NCBI GenBank assembly: GCA_017354895.1
Contig: CP071499.1
Coordinates: 558,001 to 622,000 of the forward strand
Direction of reading: 5' to 3'
Source of the DNA: Podospora comata
Taxonomy: Eukaryota > Ascomycota > Sordariomycetes > Sordariales > Podosporaceae
Length of the DNA: 64,000 bases
The notes beneath the pieces were generated by a model, which ran no database searches, had not been told where the DNA came from, and saw only the letters and a list, made by a program, of their open reading frames with translations. How positions within the stretch are numbered: position 1 is the first letter of the stretch; each line of letters starts with the position of its first letter. A program made the translations under genes and the position numbers. Shown piece after piece: positions 40,349-52,606 of the stretch.

Positions 40349-42005
40349 ATGTCGAAGCGCACAGCGGCCAGGCTCGAGTCGACCGGCAGCGAGTCGACCG
40401 GCAGCGAGTCCGCCAGCGGCGATACCCAACCCTCCCAACCCCCATCTGCCAAAAGACCCAAACATCGAAAGATGATGATGGCACAACGGCAGGTCCTGGT
40501 CCATCCCGGGATCTTTGTCTTCTCAACCTTCCAGTCGACATTCTGGCCATCATCTGTCACTTCATCCAAGAGCAGGATACAACACCACCTGCACCACCCG
40601 TGACTACCAGGACACCAGTCCAGAATGCCATTGCTATTTACCCCCGTATCAGCATCGACGAAGTCAGTGCCCCCAAAACCAGTGTGGTTCAGCTGACAAG
40701 TCTCGCTTTTGAACTTTGCTACGACTTGCAAGTATCTTCGAGCAGTTTCCACGCCAGTCTTATACCGCCCGATCAATCCCAGCCACGGTCTTGCATCCAA
40801 TGACTATTCTCATGAAGCGAATCTGAAGAAGCTAGTGACCCATGAGACCCCCATGGGAAGGATGCTGGACACTCTGCTAACATGGAGTTCTCTCAATTTC
40901 GTACTCTCATCTCACGCCCTGAACTGTGGCACCTGGTGCGCCACGTCAATATACGGGTCGGCTATGAGAGCAAGTGTGAGAAGCGCACCTCCTATTTTCA
41001 AGAAAAGTTTCAAGTGACCCACAAGAAAGGCCGACTCAGGTTTCTGTGGGAAAGTGATCTCGACCAGGATGATGAAGTGGCTCGCCGTAATCACCTAATG
41101 GCCCGGTCGACTTTCTATCGTCTGCTGCACTAGTACGACCTACCGTTAGAACCTTAGCTGTGCCCAAAGACTGGATGGGATATAGGTGTATCACGCCTCT
41201 GGCCATCCTATGCCTCGCAAGACGGCTGCGTAGTGTCCGCATCATCCTCGACGCGGACTGTCAAGAACGAATCAGTCCCCTTCCGAATGGAAACATCAGT
41301 GATTCCCAAGTCACCAATATTGTCCTCTGTCCTGATTTGGACACACTGGTTCTTGATGGTTCTTCTGCATACGATGCTCCACGGTCATGTCACCGTCCAG
41401 TCTTTCCCACTCGGGCACTACTACGGCTGGAACCCAATGATACTCTTGCTGGTAGCCGCCATGCCCAGCCTGAGGTTTCTTGAGCTCCGAAGGTTTACGT
41501 CCAAGCGCGCCTGGGGTTCTCTTCGGTGTACCGACCCAGCAGTAGCGCTCCCCAAGACCCTTGTTTCCCTGACTCTGATGCACCCCGAAATCCTTCACAG
41601 GTACGCTCTCGACAGCATCCTCCGATTTTGTCGTCATCTCACGAGACTTCGCAAGACGCTCATCGAGACGTGTAAAGCCCTCGAGGGCTTCATGCTTTAC
41701 TATGTAGACGGGCTGTGGTAGGAAGATCCAGTCGCATTTTGGTGAAGACGTCTCCCGGAGGAGATTTCCTGCACTGAGGGCCGTCAAGCTGGTCAGCGGC
41801 GTGCCACCGGAAGGAATCAGCGGGTCGGGCCGGAACAAACTCTGGAAGAAGAACAACTACCAACCCTTTGCGGGCATTGGTGAAACTACTCACCCCGGAG
41901 CTGTTCAGAACTGGCGAGGTGAAGTTGATTGTCCAGGACAGACCAGGCGAGGATCCGGTCAAAGCCTACACGGCGTTTAAACGGGAGGTCGGTTGGTGGC
42001 CGTGA
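40349..42005 (+). pseudogene. F-box-like gene, frame-broken
   Basis: Starts with a low-complexity N-terminus (MSKRTAARLESTGSES; STGSES repeated). Another frame carries an F-box-like LCLLNLPVDILAIICHFIQ, then VVQLTSLAF, then CKYLRAVSTPVLYRPINPSH in a third. Leucine-rich downstream pieces follow in several frames: FRTLISRPELWHLVRHVNIR, ITPLAILCLARRLRSVRIIL, MPSLRFLELRRFTSK and KLIVQDRPGEDPVKAY up to a TGA at 42003-42005. At least three frame changes cannot be explained by plausible introns. Pseudogene of an F-box/LRR-type protein, a family that expands and decays quickly in fungi. Confidence 0.6.
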
Positions 42006-43601
42006 GAGGAGAGGAAAACATAGTCGCATCATAGGTGAGGGCAGTCTCGGACATAGCGCGCCAATAGCTGCAAGGCTATGATGTATGTAGGGGTCTTGTA
42101 TGGACTGTGAAACAAGGAGAATTATTCAGGCTGCATGAGGGAAAACAGATCAATCGTAACACAGAGACTTTCCATTGGATGGGCGGTAATTGTAATGGGC
42201 ACGCGAGAACCTGTCCATGGAGAAGTGATGTGCAGCATCATCCCCCCGGCCCATAAGTCACCAACCCTGGTCCAGCTGGACTATAGACCTCGAATAGGGA
42301 ATCACTGGAGTTCAACGCCCGACAGTCCTCGCTGATTCTTGGCGAAGCTCCTCACCGAAGCCTCATACGACTGCAGTCATGCATGTATGCAAGGCACCTC
42401 TATCTCCAGTTCCCAGGATACCGGAGACGAAGAGTTCGCAAATCGCCGGATACAGAAACCGACGGCGGTATTCCGGCGACGTGAACACTGAAACCAGAGG
42501 GTGTTCCTGGTACTAAGGATGACTTGCATCCTGTCTAATTTAGTTAAGGTAAGAGAGAGACGTCGTCCCAAAGACCATTTAAGGTAGTGGAGGGCAGCAA
42601 GTGCGGTATTTCTGCCAGGTGTGTTGACCTTTGTTCATCGCCAGAAAACATGGTAAGGCTCTCGGCAGTGAGGTGCTCGGTAACGGTTGTGGAACAGTGG
42701 TGACTTTCTCGGGCTTTCATTCGTTGGCATTTGACATCTACACTGGTCTTGTCCGATGTAGCGCCGGCAGATTTGGGGGCTACGGAGTACTCCTGGGTGA
42801 ATGAGGCCCATGTGTTGCAGATACCGGTATGCACGGCACAAGGCGACCAGAGACGGGCATCTGTTGGAAAGTCTTAGATGATGTGCTGGGAGCCGTATCG
42901 GCGGATCATGAACCTTTTTGATGACCATCTCAAACGGTGAAGCCGTGATTGGACAAAGAAAAATGTCCATTGGTGCGCGAGCTGCCTTTTCACATCAAGC
43001 GCGTCTGCCGGCAATTTGTTCGAGGCGACCCCACGCTCACCACTGTTTTCCGGGGGCCCTGCTAGCACGGCTACAGGGGACGGGAGTGGCTGTTCGCCTG
43101 TTTCTGCTCCCGTCCATCTCCCAGCCCAACGGTCCTCAACTAGCCCAAGCAGGAGTCGCCTAATTCCCAATCATCACCAAACCCTCACTTTCCACTCTCG
43201 CCCGGGCCACCAGGTATGCCAAAATTTTAACAGCTACCACACCCGTCCTCCCGCTTTCACCGCCAAGCCATTGACAACTACATCATTTTGTGGGGCTCAA
43301 CCATGCCGGGTACATGCATTTGAGCATTTCCTCAGGGGCCTCCCAAGAGACAACTACCACTTTCCACAATTTTTGATATGTTGTCTTGTGTGTGACTCGA
43401 CGCTAGGACCAGTCAAAGGTACCCTCAACGCCACCACCCTCACAGCCGCCGAAGATGTCTGGTCCACGAAGCCGATTCAAGGATGGCCAAGGCCGCTTCG
43501 GCATGCCGTCTTATTGAGATGAGGCCTAATCAAACCAGAGAGAAGCTCTCCAGAGTCCGACATGTCCCGTTTGGTTGTGGAGGCTCTGTTGGAAACAGAG
43601 G
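42006..43601. other. Intergenic
   Basis: No gene supported. Contains the upstream region of the zinc-finger gene. Confidence 0.5.
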
Positions 43602-43608
43602 TATAAAG
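43602..43608 (+). promoter_or_regulatory. TATA box of the zinc-finger gene
   Basis: TATAAAG 86 bp before ATG 43694. Confidence 0.5.
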
Positions 43609-43693
43609 ATGGACAAACATGCCGTACCGGACGAGATAGAATGTGTAAGACACCTCCAGCCCTGTATCGGTTTCTAGGCCAGCCCATCTCACC

Positions 43694-44537
43694 ATGGCAG
43701 ACTACAACAACCCGTACGAGGACGGTCAGGAGGGGTGGGACCAGGGGTACTCGGACCAGCAGTACTTGAACCAGCAGTACTCGGGTACTAACATTCCCCG
43801 TACGACTTACATCGACCAGACCGCCCTCACATCTCTTGCCACCAACGCAGGACCTTCGTACCCATATCTCTCTCCAGGTTCAGCTAGCCACGACGACCCA
43901 GGGTCCTACATACCGCCTCACCCTGGTCTCGCCACTCAACCCTGGGATATGGGACCATACCAAGTCTGGACAACATCGTCCTTACCTCCCACTACTACTT
44001 ATACCATGACATCCGGCGCTTTCTCAGACCCCACTGCCACCGGCTTCCCGGACATTGCTCCCCTCTCGGACAGCTTGCCTCCCATCCCTGAGCAGTACGT
44101 TGTCCGCTGTTCACACTTTCTTTGCAAGATCAAGACACTGACCCTTAATCAGACAGCTCGTGGAGTACCAGAGCGGCTACGACTACTCCTACGGCCAAGC
44201 TCCTCCTCGAGAACCCAGCTCATCCCCCTCCCAACTCAGATGTGACATCTGCAACGAGAACTTTGCAAATCAAAAGAACTGGGACCGTCACCTCACCTCT
44301 GAGAAGCACCTCAGCAACGTCGGTGAGGACGACCCCGACGTCCCAAAGTACAGATGCGCATGCACCTACTCGGTAGCTCGGAAGGACAACTACCGCCGGC
44401 ACCTCAAGCACTGCGCCTTCCGTATCGACTTTGCCTATGTCTGCACCTGTGGGGAGCCCACTCAGGACAAGGAGTATCATGAGCAGCATATCGACAATTG
44501 CGGACGCAAGAGAAATAAGAAAGGGCACAAATGGTAG
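43694..44537 (+). CDS. C2H2 zinc-finger protein
   Basis: Exons 43694-44094 and 44153-44537 (58-bp intron), 261 aa. The N-terminal 150 residues are disordered and Tyr/Gln/Pro/Thr-rich (SDQQYLNQQYSG). A C2H2 finger follows, CDICNENFANQKNWDRHLTS with EKH, then a second degenerate finger CACTYSVARKDNYRRHLKHC and a Cys/His-rich CTCGEPTQDKEYHEQHIDNC. The basic end GRKRNKKGHKW suggests nuclear localisation. Probable DNA- or RNA-binding regulator; target unknown. Confidence 0.86.
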
Positions 44538-44985
44538 AATTTGGTTACCTACCTATTCTATGGAATAAGAGGTGGCAGCTCTGGAACGGTCGATTTCATT
44601 TTTTGTTTTCGTTTCACGGCTTGGTCTCAAGATTTTGGTCCCCACGGACTCGAGAACGTCAGTCGCTTCAGCAACAATTTCCCTTTTCTTTTCGATTACG
44701 GTACCTATCAGCACACGACTTTTATGATGACTTACGACACGAAACGTACTCATTTTATTTTTCATTTGTTACACGAGACGAGAGTGCCCGGGCATTTATG
44801 AGTTGGAAAAGGGGGGAGGGGGGAGGGGGGGAAGAGCTGTTCGACGAGCAAGGGACTAATGAGGAGGAGGCAAATGGTACCATCTGAATGTTTATTAACA
44901 TGTTTTCCTTTTTTTTCTTTTCTTTCTCCAATAATTACAATCGCTTTCCCACCCCATCAACCATGACAAGTGAAAACCCCCCCGA

Positions 44986-45936
44986 TTAACCCCTAAAATA
45001 CCTCCCCTTATTCACCACTGGCGCCTCAGTCCTCTTCACAGCACCACCGGTCCACTTCTGCGTAACCGTACTCCTCACCACAACAACCGGCGTCCCATCC
45101 GCCCGGCTCATCATCTGCTGCTGCTGCTCATGCCCCACCGGCCTCGCCTGAGGCGCCACCGTCGGCCCAGGAACCACATACCCCGTCAAGCTCGTCGACA
45201 CATCAATCAAAATCCCCTCGTCCGTCTCCTTGTAGAACCCCCTCGCATCGAAACTGTCCAGCTTGAACGGTTGCGGGACCGGCACAGCCGGCACAGGCGC
45301 CTCCACCCAAAGGTTCATACAAACCGGGTAATTCTGCGCGCCTCCCTTGTCCTTGGCAAAGTGAAGCGCGATGATCTCGTGACGGAGGACATAGGGTCCC
45401 GGCTTCAACCCACGCGGGATCTCCACCTGCCACGAGTTATTCCTCGCGATCATCACGTCCGTCGCCCACTTCCCCGCCGGACTTCCCCATGTCCCTGGCT
45501 CTCCCGGCACGAGGACAGGGTCGGAGTCGTCGAGCTTGGTCCAGCGGAGGTTTGTCTTGGAGACAGATCCGCACCCGTCGGCGGTGTTGAGGCAGGGGGC
45601 GATGTAAGCCAGCACCGGGCCGACGTGGCCGATCGGCCAGCCGTTCCACTGGATGTGAACCTTTTCCCCCGCCCGAACGGGGGCGTGGGCCGAGGGGGGA
45701 GCGCCGGACTTGTGGCAGATGATCTCGGCGGAGGCGTACTCTGCCGGGCCGACGTAGCCGTCGTCGGCGTTGGAGGAGGACCAGCCTACCCGGTTGGGGA
45801 AGTTGGCGATGTTGGGGCGGGGGTCGAAGCCGTTGTAGAGCACGCCGTTGACGAGGATGTGGGCGAGGTGGGAGTGAGCCAAGGCTTGGGAGGCTGCGGC
45901 TCCCAAAAGGAGGAGGGAGGTCGAAAGGGAGGGCAT
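44986..45936 (-). CDS. AA9 lytic polysaccharide monooxygenase
   Basis: Single exon, 316 aa. Signal peptide MPSLSTSLLLLGAAASQALA is cleaved before HSHLAHILVNG, placing the copper-brace His at position 1. The second His lies in GWPIGHVGPVLAYIAPC; the axial Tyr in AQNYPVCMNLWV; GPYVLRHEIIALH is the conserved block between. The protein continues about 90 residues past the domain with a Pro/Gln-rich tail and no CBM1. It oxidatively cleaves cellulose or other beta-glucans outside the cell. All key residues are present. Confidence 0.95.
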   Translation of the reverse strand: MPSLSTSLLLLGAAASQALAHSHLAHILVNGVLYNGFDPRPNIANFPNRVGWSSSNADDGYVGPAEYASAEIICHKSGAPPSAHAPVRAGEKVHIQWNGWPIGHVGPVLAYIAPCLNTADGCGSVSKTNLRWTKLDDSDPVLVPGEPGTWGSPAGKWATDVMIARNNSWQVEIPRGLKPGPYVLRHEIIALHFAKDKGGAQNYPVCMNLWVEAPVPAVPVPQPFKLDSFDARGFYKETDEGILIDVSTSLTGYVVPGPTVAPQARPVGHEQQQQMMSRADGTPVVVVRSTVTQKWTGGAVKRTEAPVVNKGRYFRG

Positions 45937-48482
45937 GCTGTCAGATTATGCAGGTTGCCGGGAGCCGAAAAATAATCAACAGCAGGAAAAGGGGGGGGAG
46001 GGATGGGAATATAAGATGTGAGCTATAGGGTTCAGTCCTTTGAGAGTGAGCTGACCAGGCGGCTATTGTTGGCGGCAAGTGGACAAGACAGCCCAGCCTG
46101 TTGTGTTGGGATGACAAGCAAATCCAGATATTGGGGTGCAGAGGCGGTTGATATTTATCCTTATTGGAGACAATAACATGATGATCTGGAGCTGGCTTGC
46201 CGAGTGGGCTCCGCATGATCGTTCTGCTAAGAGATTCAAATTGCATCTCACGCCTCTTCCCGTTCCCTGTTGCAGAGAAAGAAGGCACGGTTCGGCCGTA
46301 ATGCGGTCTCTTGCCGTCTTGTCGATGATGAAGCCTGGTTGCTGGGATCCATCGTGGTGTTTGTTCTGTCAGGGGTCCACTTACACAGTGGGTTGCCAAC
46401 ATTGTACATGGAGAAAGACCATGGTGTTTGCTCTGCAATGCCTCTTTTGGGAAAATGCAAGGTTAGGAACCAAGGACCGAGGACTCCCGCCGATCTCCTC
46501 ACCGAATCCTCACCTCATGATCCAAAACAATGAATCCTTGAGACGTTGCAGACACCAACAAAGAGAGAAATGGTGATGATCCGGCAGGGAGGGGCAGAAA
46601 AGACTTGTCACGGAAGGGAGCGTTGCGTTATTTGTCCAATTCAGTTAGTGTCATTTGTCCCATCTGCCACGCCGGATAAAACGTCTCTTGTTCTTCAGGC
46701 TTGAATGGGCCGGTAGTCAAGTGTGGATCCGCGGATCAACGCACCCACGCCGCTGTTTTCTGGGGAATGTGGGGATCGAATTCATCTATCTGAGATGCTG
46801 CTGGTTAGTTCCCTGTTCCGTGTTTGAGGGTTTTCAAATGATGTACAAAATGCGGCAGATTCTCTCGGCGGGAAAATACCCACTGCAGTTGAGCTAGTTT
46901 TCTTTTTGATTTTGATTTGGAGTCATTCTTTCAACTATACGCTCGAAAAAGTTTCTTCGGTCTTGGAATCGATATCCAGCCCCTGCACCATGTCCTCCAC
47001 GCAGACTTCCTCACCCCCATGGAACACATCTGACAACGGTTCTGGAATCTGTGCCGCTAATGGAAATGCACATCATTGACCGGTCTCTTTCAAAGGATGC
47101 GGCACAGGAGACCTATTGCCAAGTCGGGGAACTGTCCAGGGCAGCCTTAGTAACTCATCGCTTGCATGGTGCCAATCAGGAAGCCAGGCACAGAGGGGCC
47201 GACAACGACATATGGCCTAGGGGCGGTTTATATAGGGCTGGTTTTCATGCAGCTGCCTTATGGGTACCAAACCTGACCTCACTCATGGTGAACAAGGGGA
47301 CCCGAGTGAATGGGATCCAGGTCCAGACCTGCTTCCATGCCATCACTGTTGATCTCTCGAAGACGACATCAAATCCGCATCAAGTCAGAAATTTTTGTTG
47401 GTTGGTACTCATTTCTTGGTACCCATTTTCACTTGATCCTGTTTCGCCCTCTCTGTCCTGTCGCCATTCCCCTGACATCAACCAATAATTCACCTGCCTG
47501 GCGAGACCCTGCAAACCTGTCCCTCAACATGCCGGCCCCGACGGACATTTTGACGCTTGCCTCCAACCCCAACCACGTGGTGGGCGTGGTATTCCGGTTT
47601 CCAGACAATGACCAGTGTGGTTTACCAACGCGGATCCAAGGATGCCATGCCATCCAACCTCCCTCCCAGACCTCCCTCACCGAAACCTCGTATCCCCTCA
47701 CCTCCTCACCCACCACCCCAACCAACCAGCCAAAAACCCCGAATCTCCGCTTGCGTAACAACGGAAAGGCCATTCCCTTCCAGTTTCATGCCCGCCAAAG
47801 TTCCACAACATATCGGGCTTATAGTCGGCTTCCGTTCGCGGGAGTCGGTGCGTTCTAACCAGTGTGGCTTGCCCGGAGGTGGTGTGATCCCGAACGCCTC
47901 GAGAGATGTGGCTTTCAGGGGTTTGGTCCCTGGGAAATGGCTGACCGAGATGGTATCGAGACTGGTTTTTGAATCGATAGACGCGGTGGGAAGGGCCGGA
48001 AGACCAGTTCACCGTTCAAAGCACGCCGAACAACATTCTTTGTGAGCCAAGAAAGGAAGATGCACCGAGGCAGTCAAGATTTGGCCGCCTTTAAGACCAC
48101 CCCAGGCCGACTTCGCAAAGAGATCTTGTTCAGCACTCCGCTGGAAAGAAAGTAGAAACCGCACCAAAAGACAAAAAACCAATCTATTGTGCTTTCAAGT
48201 TTGAAACCAAGAACAGAAAAATCCATTAAGCTAAATAATTAAATCATTAAATTAAACGCCATATGCTTGTGTCAATCCCAAGTTCCCAACCCCATCTTCC
48301 CAGCCACACCTATGATCGATGAGCTGCCCCAAAGGTTACCCAAAATATATACATGCCCCCCCGCCCCCTCCACACCATCACACGGTCAAAATATCATATC
48401 GTCCGAAGCGAAAGCCTTTTATTTGTAATCTCCCTTTTGTGTGTCCCTTCGTTCATACATACCATCCACTCTCCGTCATATC
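45937..48482. other. Intergenic, 2.5 kb
   Basis: No supportable gene. Includes the AA9 promoter (minus) and the downstream region of the GT2 gene. Open frames at 47310-47858 and 47557-48045 lack motifs. Confidence 0.5.
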
Positions 48483-50667
48483 TTACCACCTCCAAGAACA
48501 AAACAAAAAGTAATGCACAATATACAAATTATACCCATTCAGTATCAACAACGGCAACGTGTGATACCAAGGAAAGTCGTTCTTTAACCTGTACGTCACC
48601 GCGCTAATCACACCGCCAATCGTCAGTATCGTCCAGAACCAACAGAGCAGCCTCATGTTTCTAAACTTGTTGCTCTTCTTGTGCGCCTTCTTGTCGCCCG
48701 ACGCCGCCCAGAGGAGCTCAATCCCAAACAGGCGGTCTTTGATGGCCGTGAGGTAGGCGTACGACTGGACTATCATGACGTGCTGGACGTTGAAGCCGTA
48801 TTTGGCCTTGGCCCAGAAGCGGAAGAGCAGGGAGCCGTAGATGATGGAGGGGATGGCGAAGGCGAGGTTGTAGTACTTGAACCATTCGGGGCGGAAGATG
48901 AGGAGGAGGGTGCCCGGGATGGGGGAGATGAAGATTCCGAGGGAGACGGCCGAGTAGTAGAGGAGACCTGTTGATGTCAGCATTGATCGCAGTAAAGGGA
49001 TGGGGAAACGTCGAGGGAAAACACACCACAGAGATAGCAAACCTTCTGAATGAAGGAAAGGTTTGAAGTCCAGAAATGCTTGGTCGTCAGGAGCGTCGTG
49101 CTGCCTCTGGCCCAGCGCATCTGCTGCGAGAAAAAGGAGCGTGGGGTGTTGGGGCAGATGCCCGTCGCCAAGCAGAGAGGCACGTACTTGACCTTCCAGC
49201 CGCGGTCAACAGCACCGAAACTGCATCTCGTTAGCCCCACTGCCATCTCCCGTCAACAGCCAGAGCAGTCAAGACTCACCCAGTATGAACATCCTCCGAA
49301 AACCCAATCTCGGCCGTCCCTCCCACCTCGACCAGCGCCTCCCTCCTGTACACGGCATTGCTCCCCACACAAATCGACGCACCCCATTTGTTCCGGTTCA
49401 CCTGCACCACGCGATAAAACAACTCCTGCGTCGCTCCAGCACCCTGCTCAACCCAAGTCTGGTCATCAGTCACCCTGAAAAACTGCGGACTCTGGATGAT
49501 AGCCGTCTTGGGATCCGCCATGTGCTCAACAACAAGCTCCTTGAGGAAATCGGGACGAGGGCAGAAATCAGCGTCAAAGATGGCAAAGAACTCCCCCTCC
49601 GTCCTGGCAAAAGCCCACCGGAGGTTGCCCGCTTTGCGCAGCCTTGGACGGTCCTCACGGACAATGTAGTTGAAGCCGTACTTCTCTGCCAGAGCCTTGA
49701 TGGCCGGTTGGTCACCATCGTCAAGGACATAAACCTTGAGCTTTGCCGCGGGCCAATCAAGCTTGATGACGTGCTGGTAGGTGTTCTCGATAATCTCCAA
49801 GGGCTCAGAGCAGCAAGGCAGGTAGACATCCACCGTCGGGGCAGTCTCATCGTTGATCGGGTACTTCTCGACCAGCTCCTGGTGGCCCTTGTAGTCCCAA
49901 TCCTTGCCGACCACACCGACAAAGTACGAGATGATGAGATAGACGTTGAGGAAGCCGACAAAGACACCATACCAGGCGAAGATGGGCGCGCAGACGGAGA
50001 AGAGCCACATGCCAGCTGAGAGGGTGAAGAATGAAAAGAGGCCAAAGATGTAGAGCGGGATGCGGTTCGTGTGCAGGTACATCATCTTCTCCTCGTCGGT
50101 TGGGCCGGTGGGGAAGACCAAGCCTGGTTCCTCCCTTGGGCAGTAGGTCTCCCGGAAGCGTTCATAGAGACGCCTGAATGGATTCCTGGATTTCTTTCTG
50201 GGCGTAGCGGCTGCCTCCTCGCCGGCCTTCTCCGCGTCAGTAGAAGAGAAAGCAACAGGCTGGGTGCCCTTCTCAACGTCAGCACCGGCCTTTTCATTGA
50301 AAACTTCCTCCTGTGGTAAAGCGGCAGTCTGCTGAACATGTTAGTATCTGGTTCAACCTTGAATCAGGAAGCAGATTGCTTACGATTGTCTCCCCCTTAG
50401 TTGTTTGTGTTGAGGGCGGCCGTGTCAGTGCTCTTGCAGGAGGGGTGACATCGGCAACGGGGAGGTCCTGAGTTGGCCAGCGTTAGTACATCGCACGGCG
50501 ATATTAACCATGGTTGCACTTACTCCAGATGTCCTCCTCGAAGACGCACTCTGTGCTGACGAGTCCACATCTGATGGGTCTCTGAAAGGATCTGGAGTGG
50601 CCAGGCTTAAACTGGAACTCGGGGTCTCTGGTATCGCGGGCCGAAGCTGATCCTGACGAGGCGCCAT
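48483..50667 (-). CDS. Cellulose-synthase-like family 2 glycosyltransferase
   Basis: Five exons: complement 50524-50667, 50384-50467, 49280-50331, 49027-49220 and 48483-48967; phases close to 652 aa. Residues 1-145 are disordered and cytoplasmic. Two transmembrane helices (from about 167: PLYIFGLFSFFTLSAGMWLF) precede the GT-A domain with all processive motifs: VYVLDDGD (about 280), IFDADFCPRP (about 329), FSEDVHTG (about 425) and QQMRWARG (about 458). Four or more C-terminal helices (GIFISPIPGTLLLIF, FWTILTIGGVISAVTY) form the pore part. It lacks chitin-synthase motifs (QRRRW, EDR) and resembles bacterial cellulose synthase, fungal mixed-linkage glucan synthase Tft1 and the GT2 needed for hyphal growth in Zymoseptoria. 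Predicted product: extruded beta-glucan or related polymer. Next upstream is a tethered GH12 gene, then UDP-glucose dehydrogenase. Confidence 0.92.
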
Positions 50668-51377
50668 CCCGATCTATAGCTGCGCCTGTATCGGCAGCGA
50701 GGCTGGAAAGGGGAAGGGAAAGAAAGAAAAGACTGGTCGTGGAGAGGACGACCGACCACGCAGGTGGGAAAGATCGAAAGGGAAAGAAGAACACAAGAGA
50801 GAGACTTGCAACCCAGACGGAGAAAAGAACGACCGTGTGAGGTGTGCAACGCACGACAAGGCCACGATATAAGACGAGCAGCTTCACGGAGGACAGGCCG
50901 GCTGCTTCTCTTCAACGATCTGTGATCCAAGACGGCGGACAGTTGCGGTGACGTTTGCTCGGTACGACGCCGGCAGTGGCTGCCAGACGATCTCGCCGAA
51001 GAGGGAAGACACTATTGAAGTTGAAGAGCTAGGGGGTAAAGATACCATCCCACGCCTGCTCAAAACGGAGGGCGATCGCTTGATAGGGGAAGTGACGTGG
51101 TCCCCGGGCCCTGGCCCGTAGAGAAAGAAGCGCCAACCTGAAATGGTGGCTTGCTACACTTCGGCAAAAGAAAACAACGGGCAGGACAGACGGCCGGTAC
51201 GAAAGAGAAAAGAGACATGCAGCAGAAGAACACAAAGAAAGAAAAACATGAGATGGAAATTCTGCGGAAATTTCGACACACTGCGGAAGGGCTGCGGGAC
51301 GTGAACAAGGGGCCACTGCAGGTACCCATTAGCCAGGATGTGGATCCGTGAAGGCTAGACTTTCTGATTAGACGACG
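50668..51377. promoter_or_regulatory. GT2 upstream region with CT-rich leader
   Basis: On the minus strand the 700 bp before the GT2 ATG are strikingly CT-rich (50690-50900 and 51080-51280), typical of a long fungal 5' leader. The GH12 stop is at 51378, so this also holds the GH12 terminator. Confidence 0.5.
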
Positions 51378-52606
51378 TTATAATAGTACAGCACCAACAC
51401 TTCCGATGATCGACATGTTCAACACTACCAACCATGTCCATGACCATGATGCTGCTCGAGTGTCTGGGGCGGCCCGAGCAGCACCTGACTTGGACTTGGG
51501 AAGCTCCTCGGGCGGCAGTGTTGGGGCTGCTCCGGTGTCGAGCACCATATCGAAGTCCGTGGCCGAAAAGGTGACATTTTCCACAGAACGGAATGCTTCT
51601 GATCCAAAAGCCACCACGCCGACAAACGAGCCAGCTGAGACAAGGCCTGCACGCCAGAGGTATTGCAAAAGGGGCGAGACCTCTGCCGAGAAGCTCAGCG
51701 CGTTTCCCTCGGCCACCCACGAGAATACGTTGGTACCTCTCTGGTTTTTTCCGTAGTACAAGGTGCTAGGGCAGCCACGTTAGCGGGAATCTGTAATGAC
51801 TGGCCGACTGATGAGTGATTCCAAACAAAAACAACATACAAGTCCACATTGCCCAAGGTGAGACTAATGCGAGGTCTGTTTTCGTTCCATCCAAGAGGCT
51901 GCGCATGTCCAAATCTCCCGAGCCAAATCATGATTTCCGTCTCGGCCATGGTTTCCTTGACAGACTTGTCCGCATTGCGATCAGCAAACATGTCGAAGGC
52001 CACATTGGCCGTCACGTCAAGGTCGGCCAAGGCTGAGGTATCAACACTTAGTCTCGGTGCCGGTGTCGATCCCGCCCCCATGGACCATTTCCCTGTCAGA
52101 TGCATTGCCGAGATGTTGGATAGCGTGACGGGGAGAGCCGGGGCTGTCAGCTTAACGTGGGGGTAGGAGTGCACCGTATCCGCCGCCGAGGGCCATTTCC
52201 AAGTGGCATCAAAAGCCGGCGGTGAGTCTCGAACCTGGGAATCCTGGTCAGCCCTGAGAACCATGATAGCCAGTCAGGTGGGTGGGGGGGAGAGACAAGA
52301 CAAGACACGGGGCCAAGACTCGGGGGCGGGAAGGGGAGTAGGGGAAAAAGCAGGAATCCGCTCACGTACCGACATGCACTGAAAGCCCTGGCCGTCAGGA
52401 TTCCACGCGTTTGGAACATCTGGTGTCGAGTGAGCCGTGCTTGCTCACTGTCGAGGGGATCTGATTGGGTACTCACATATCAACTCGCCCGATCGGCTCG
52501 TATAAGTCTTTTGGTTGCAGACGGTTGCATCGTACGAGCCAGAGCTTGCAGAAGTCTGTTTGATGCATAATAGAACCAGGACAATTGCGTGGCCCAGGCA
52601 CTGCAT
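51378..52606 (-). CDS. GH12 endoglucanase with GPI-like C-terminal anchor
   Basis: Exons complement 52477-52606, 52370-52419, 51840-52243 and 51378-51765 give 323 aa. Exon 3 could start at 52234 instead (two in-frame acceptors). Signal peptide MQCLGHAIVLVLLCIKQTSA. GH12 blocks: YVPNAWNPDGQGFQC, FDATWKWPS, YPHVKLTAPALPVTLSNISA, TANVAFDMFAD, the nucleophile in TEIMIWLGRFG, NVFSWVAEGN, and the acid/base Glu in AFGSEAFRS. After the domain comes a Ser/Ala-rich linker and a hydrophobic uncharged end (WTWLVVLNMSIIGSVGAVLL), as in GPI-anchored proteins. GH12 enzymes cut beta-1,4 or mixed-linkage glucan and xyloglucan; surface tethering suggests action on the fungus's own polymer. It neighbours a glucan-synthase-like GT2. 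Confidence 0.9.

Noticed and set aside
45130-45975. 281-codon open frame on the plus strand opposite the AA9 gene
   Set aside because: Antisense shadow of a GC-rich gene; its His/Arg/Val-rich translation has no family features.
49285-50019. 244-codon open frame on the plus strand opposite the GT2 gene
   Set aside because: Antisense shadow of the conserved GT2 coding strand.
48483-50667. Chitin synthase
   Set aside because: The enzyme has QQMRW rather than QRRRW and a cellulose-synthase-like layout without the chitin-synthase N-terminal domains.
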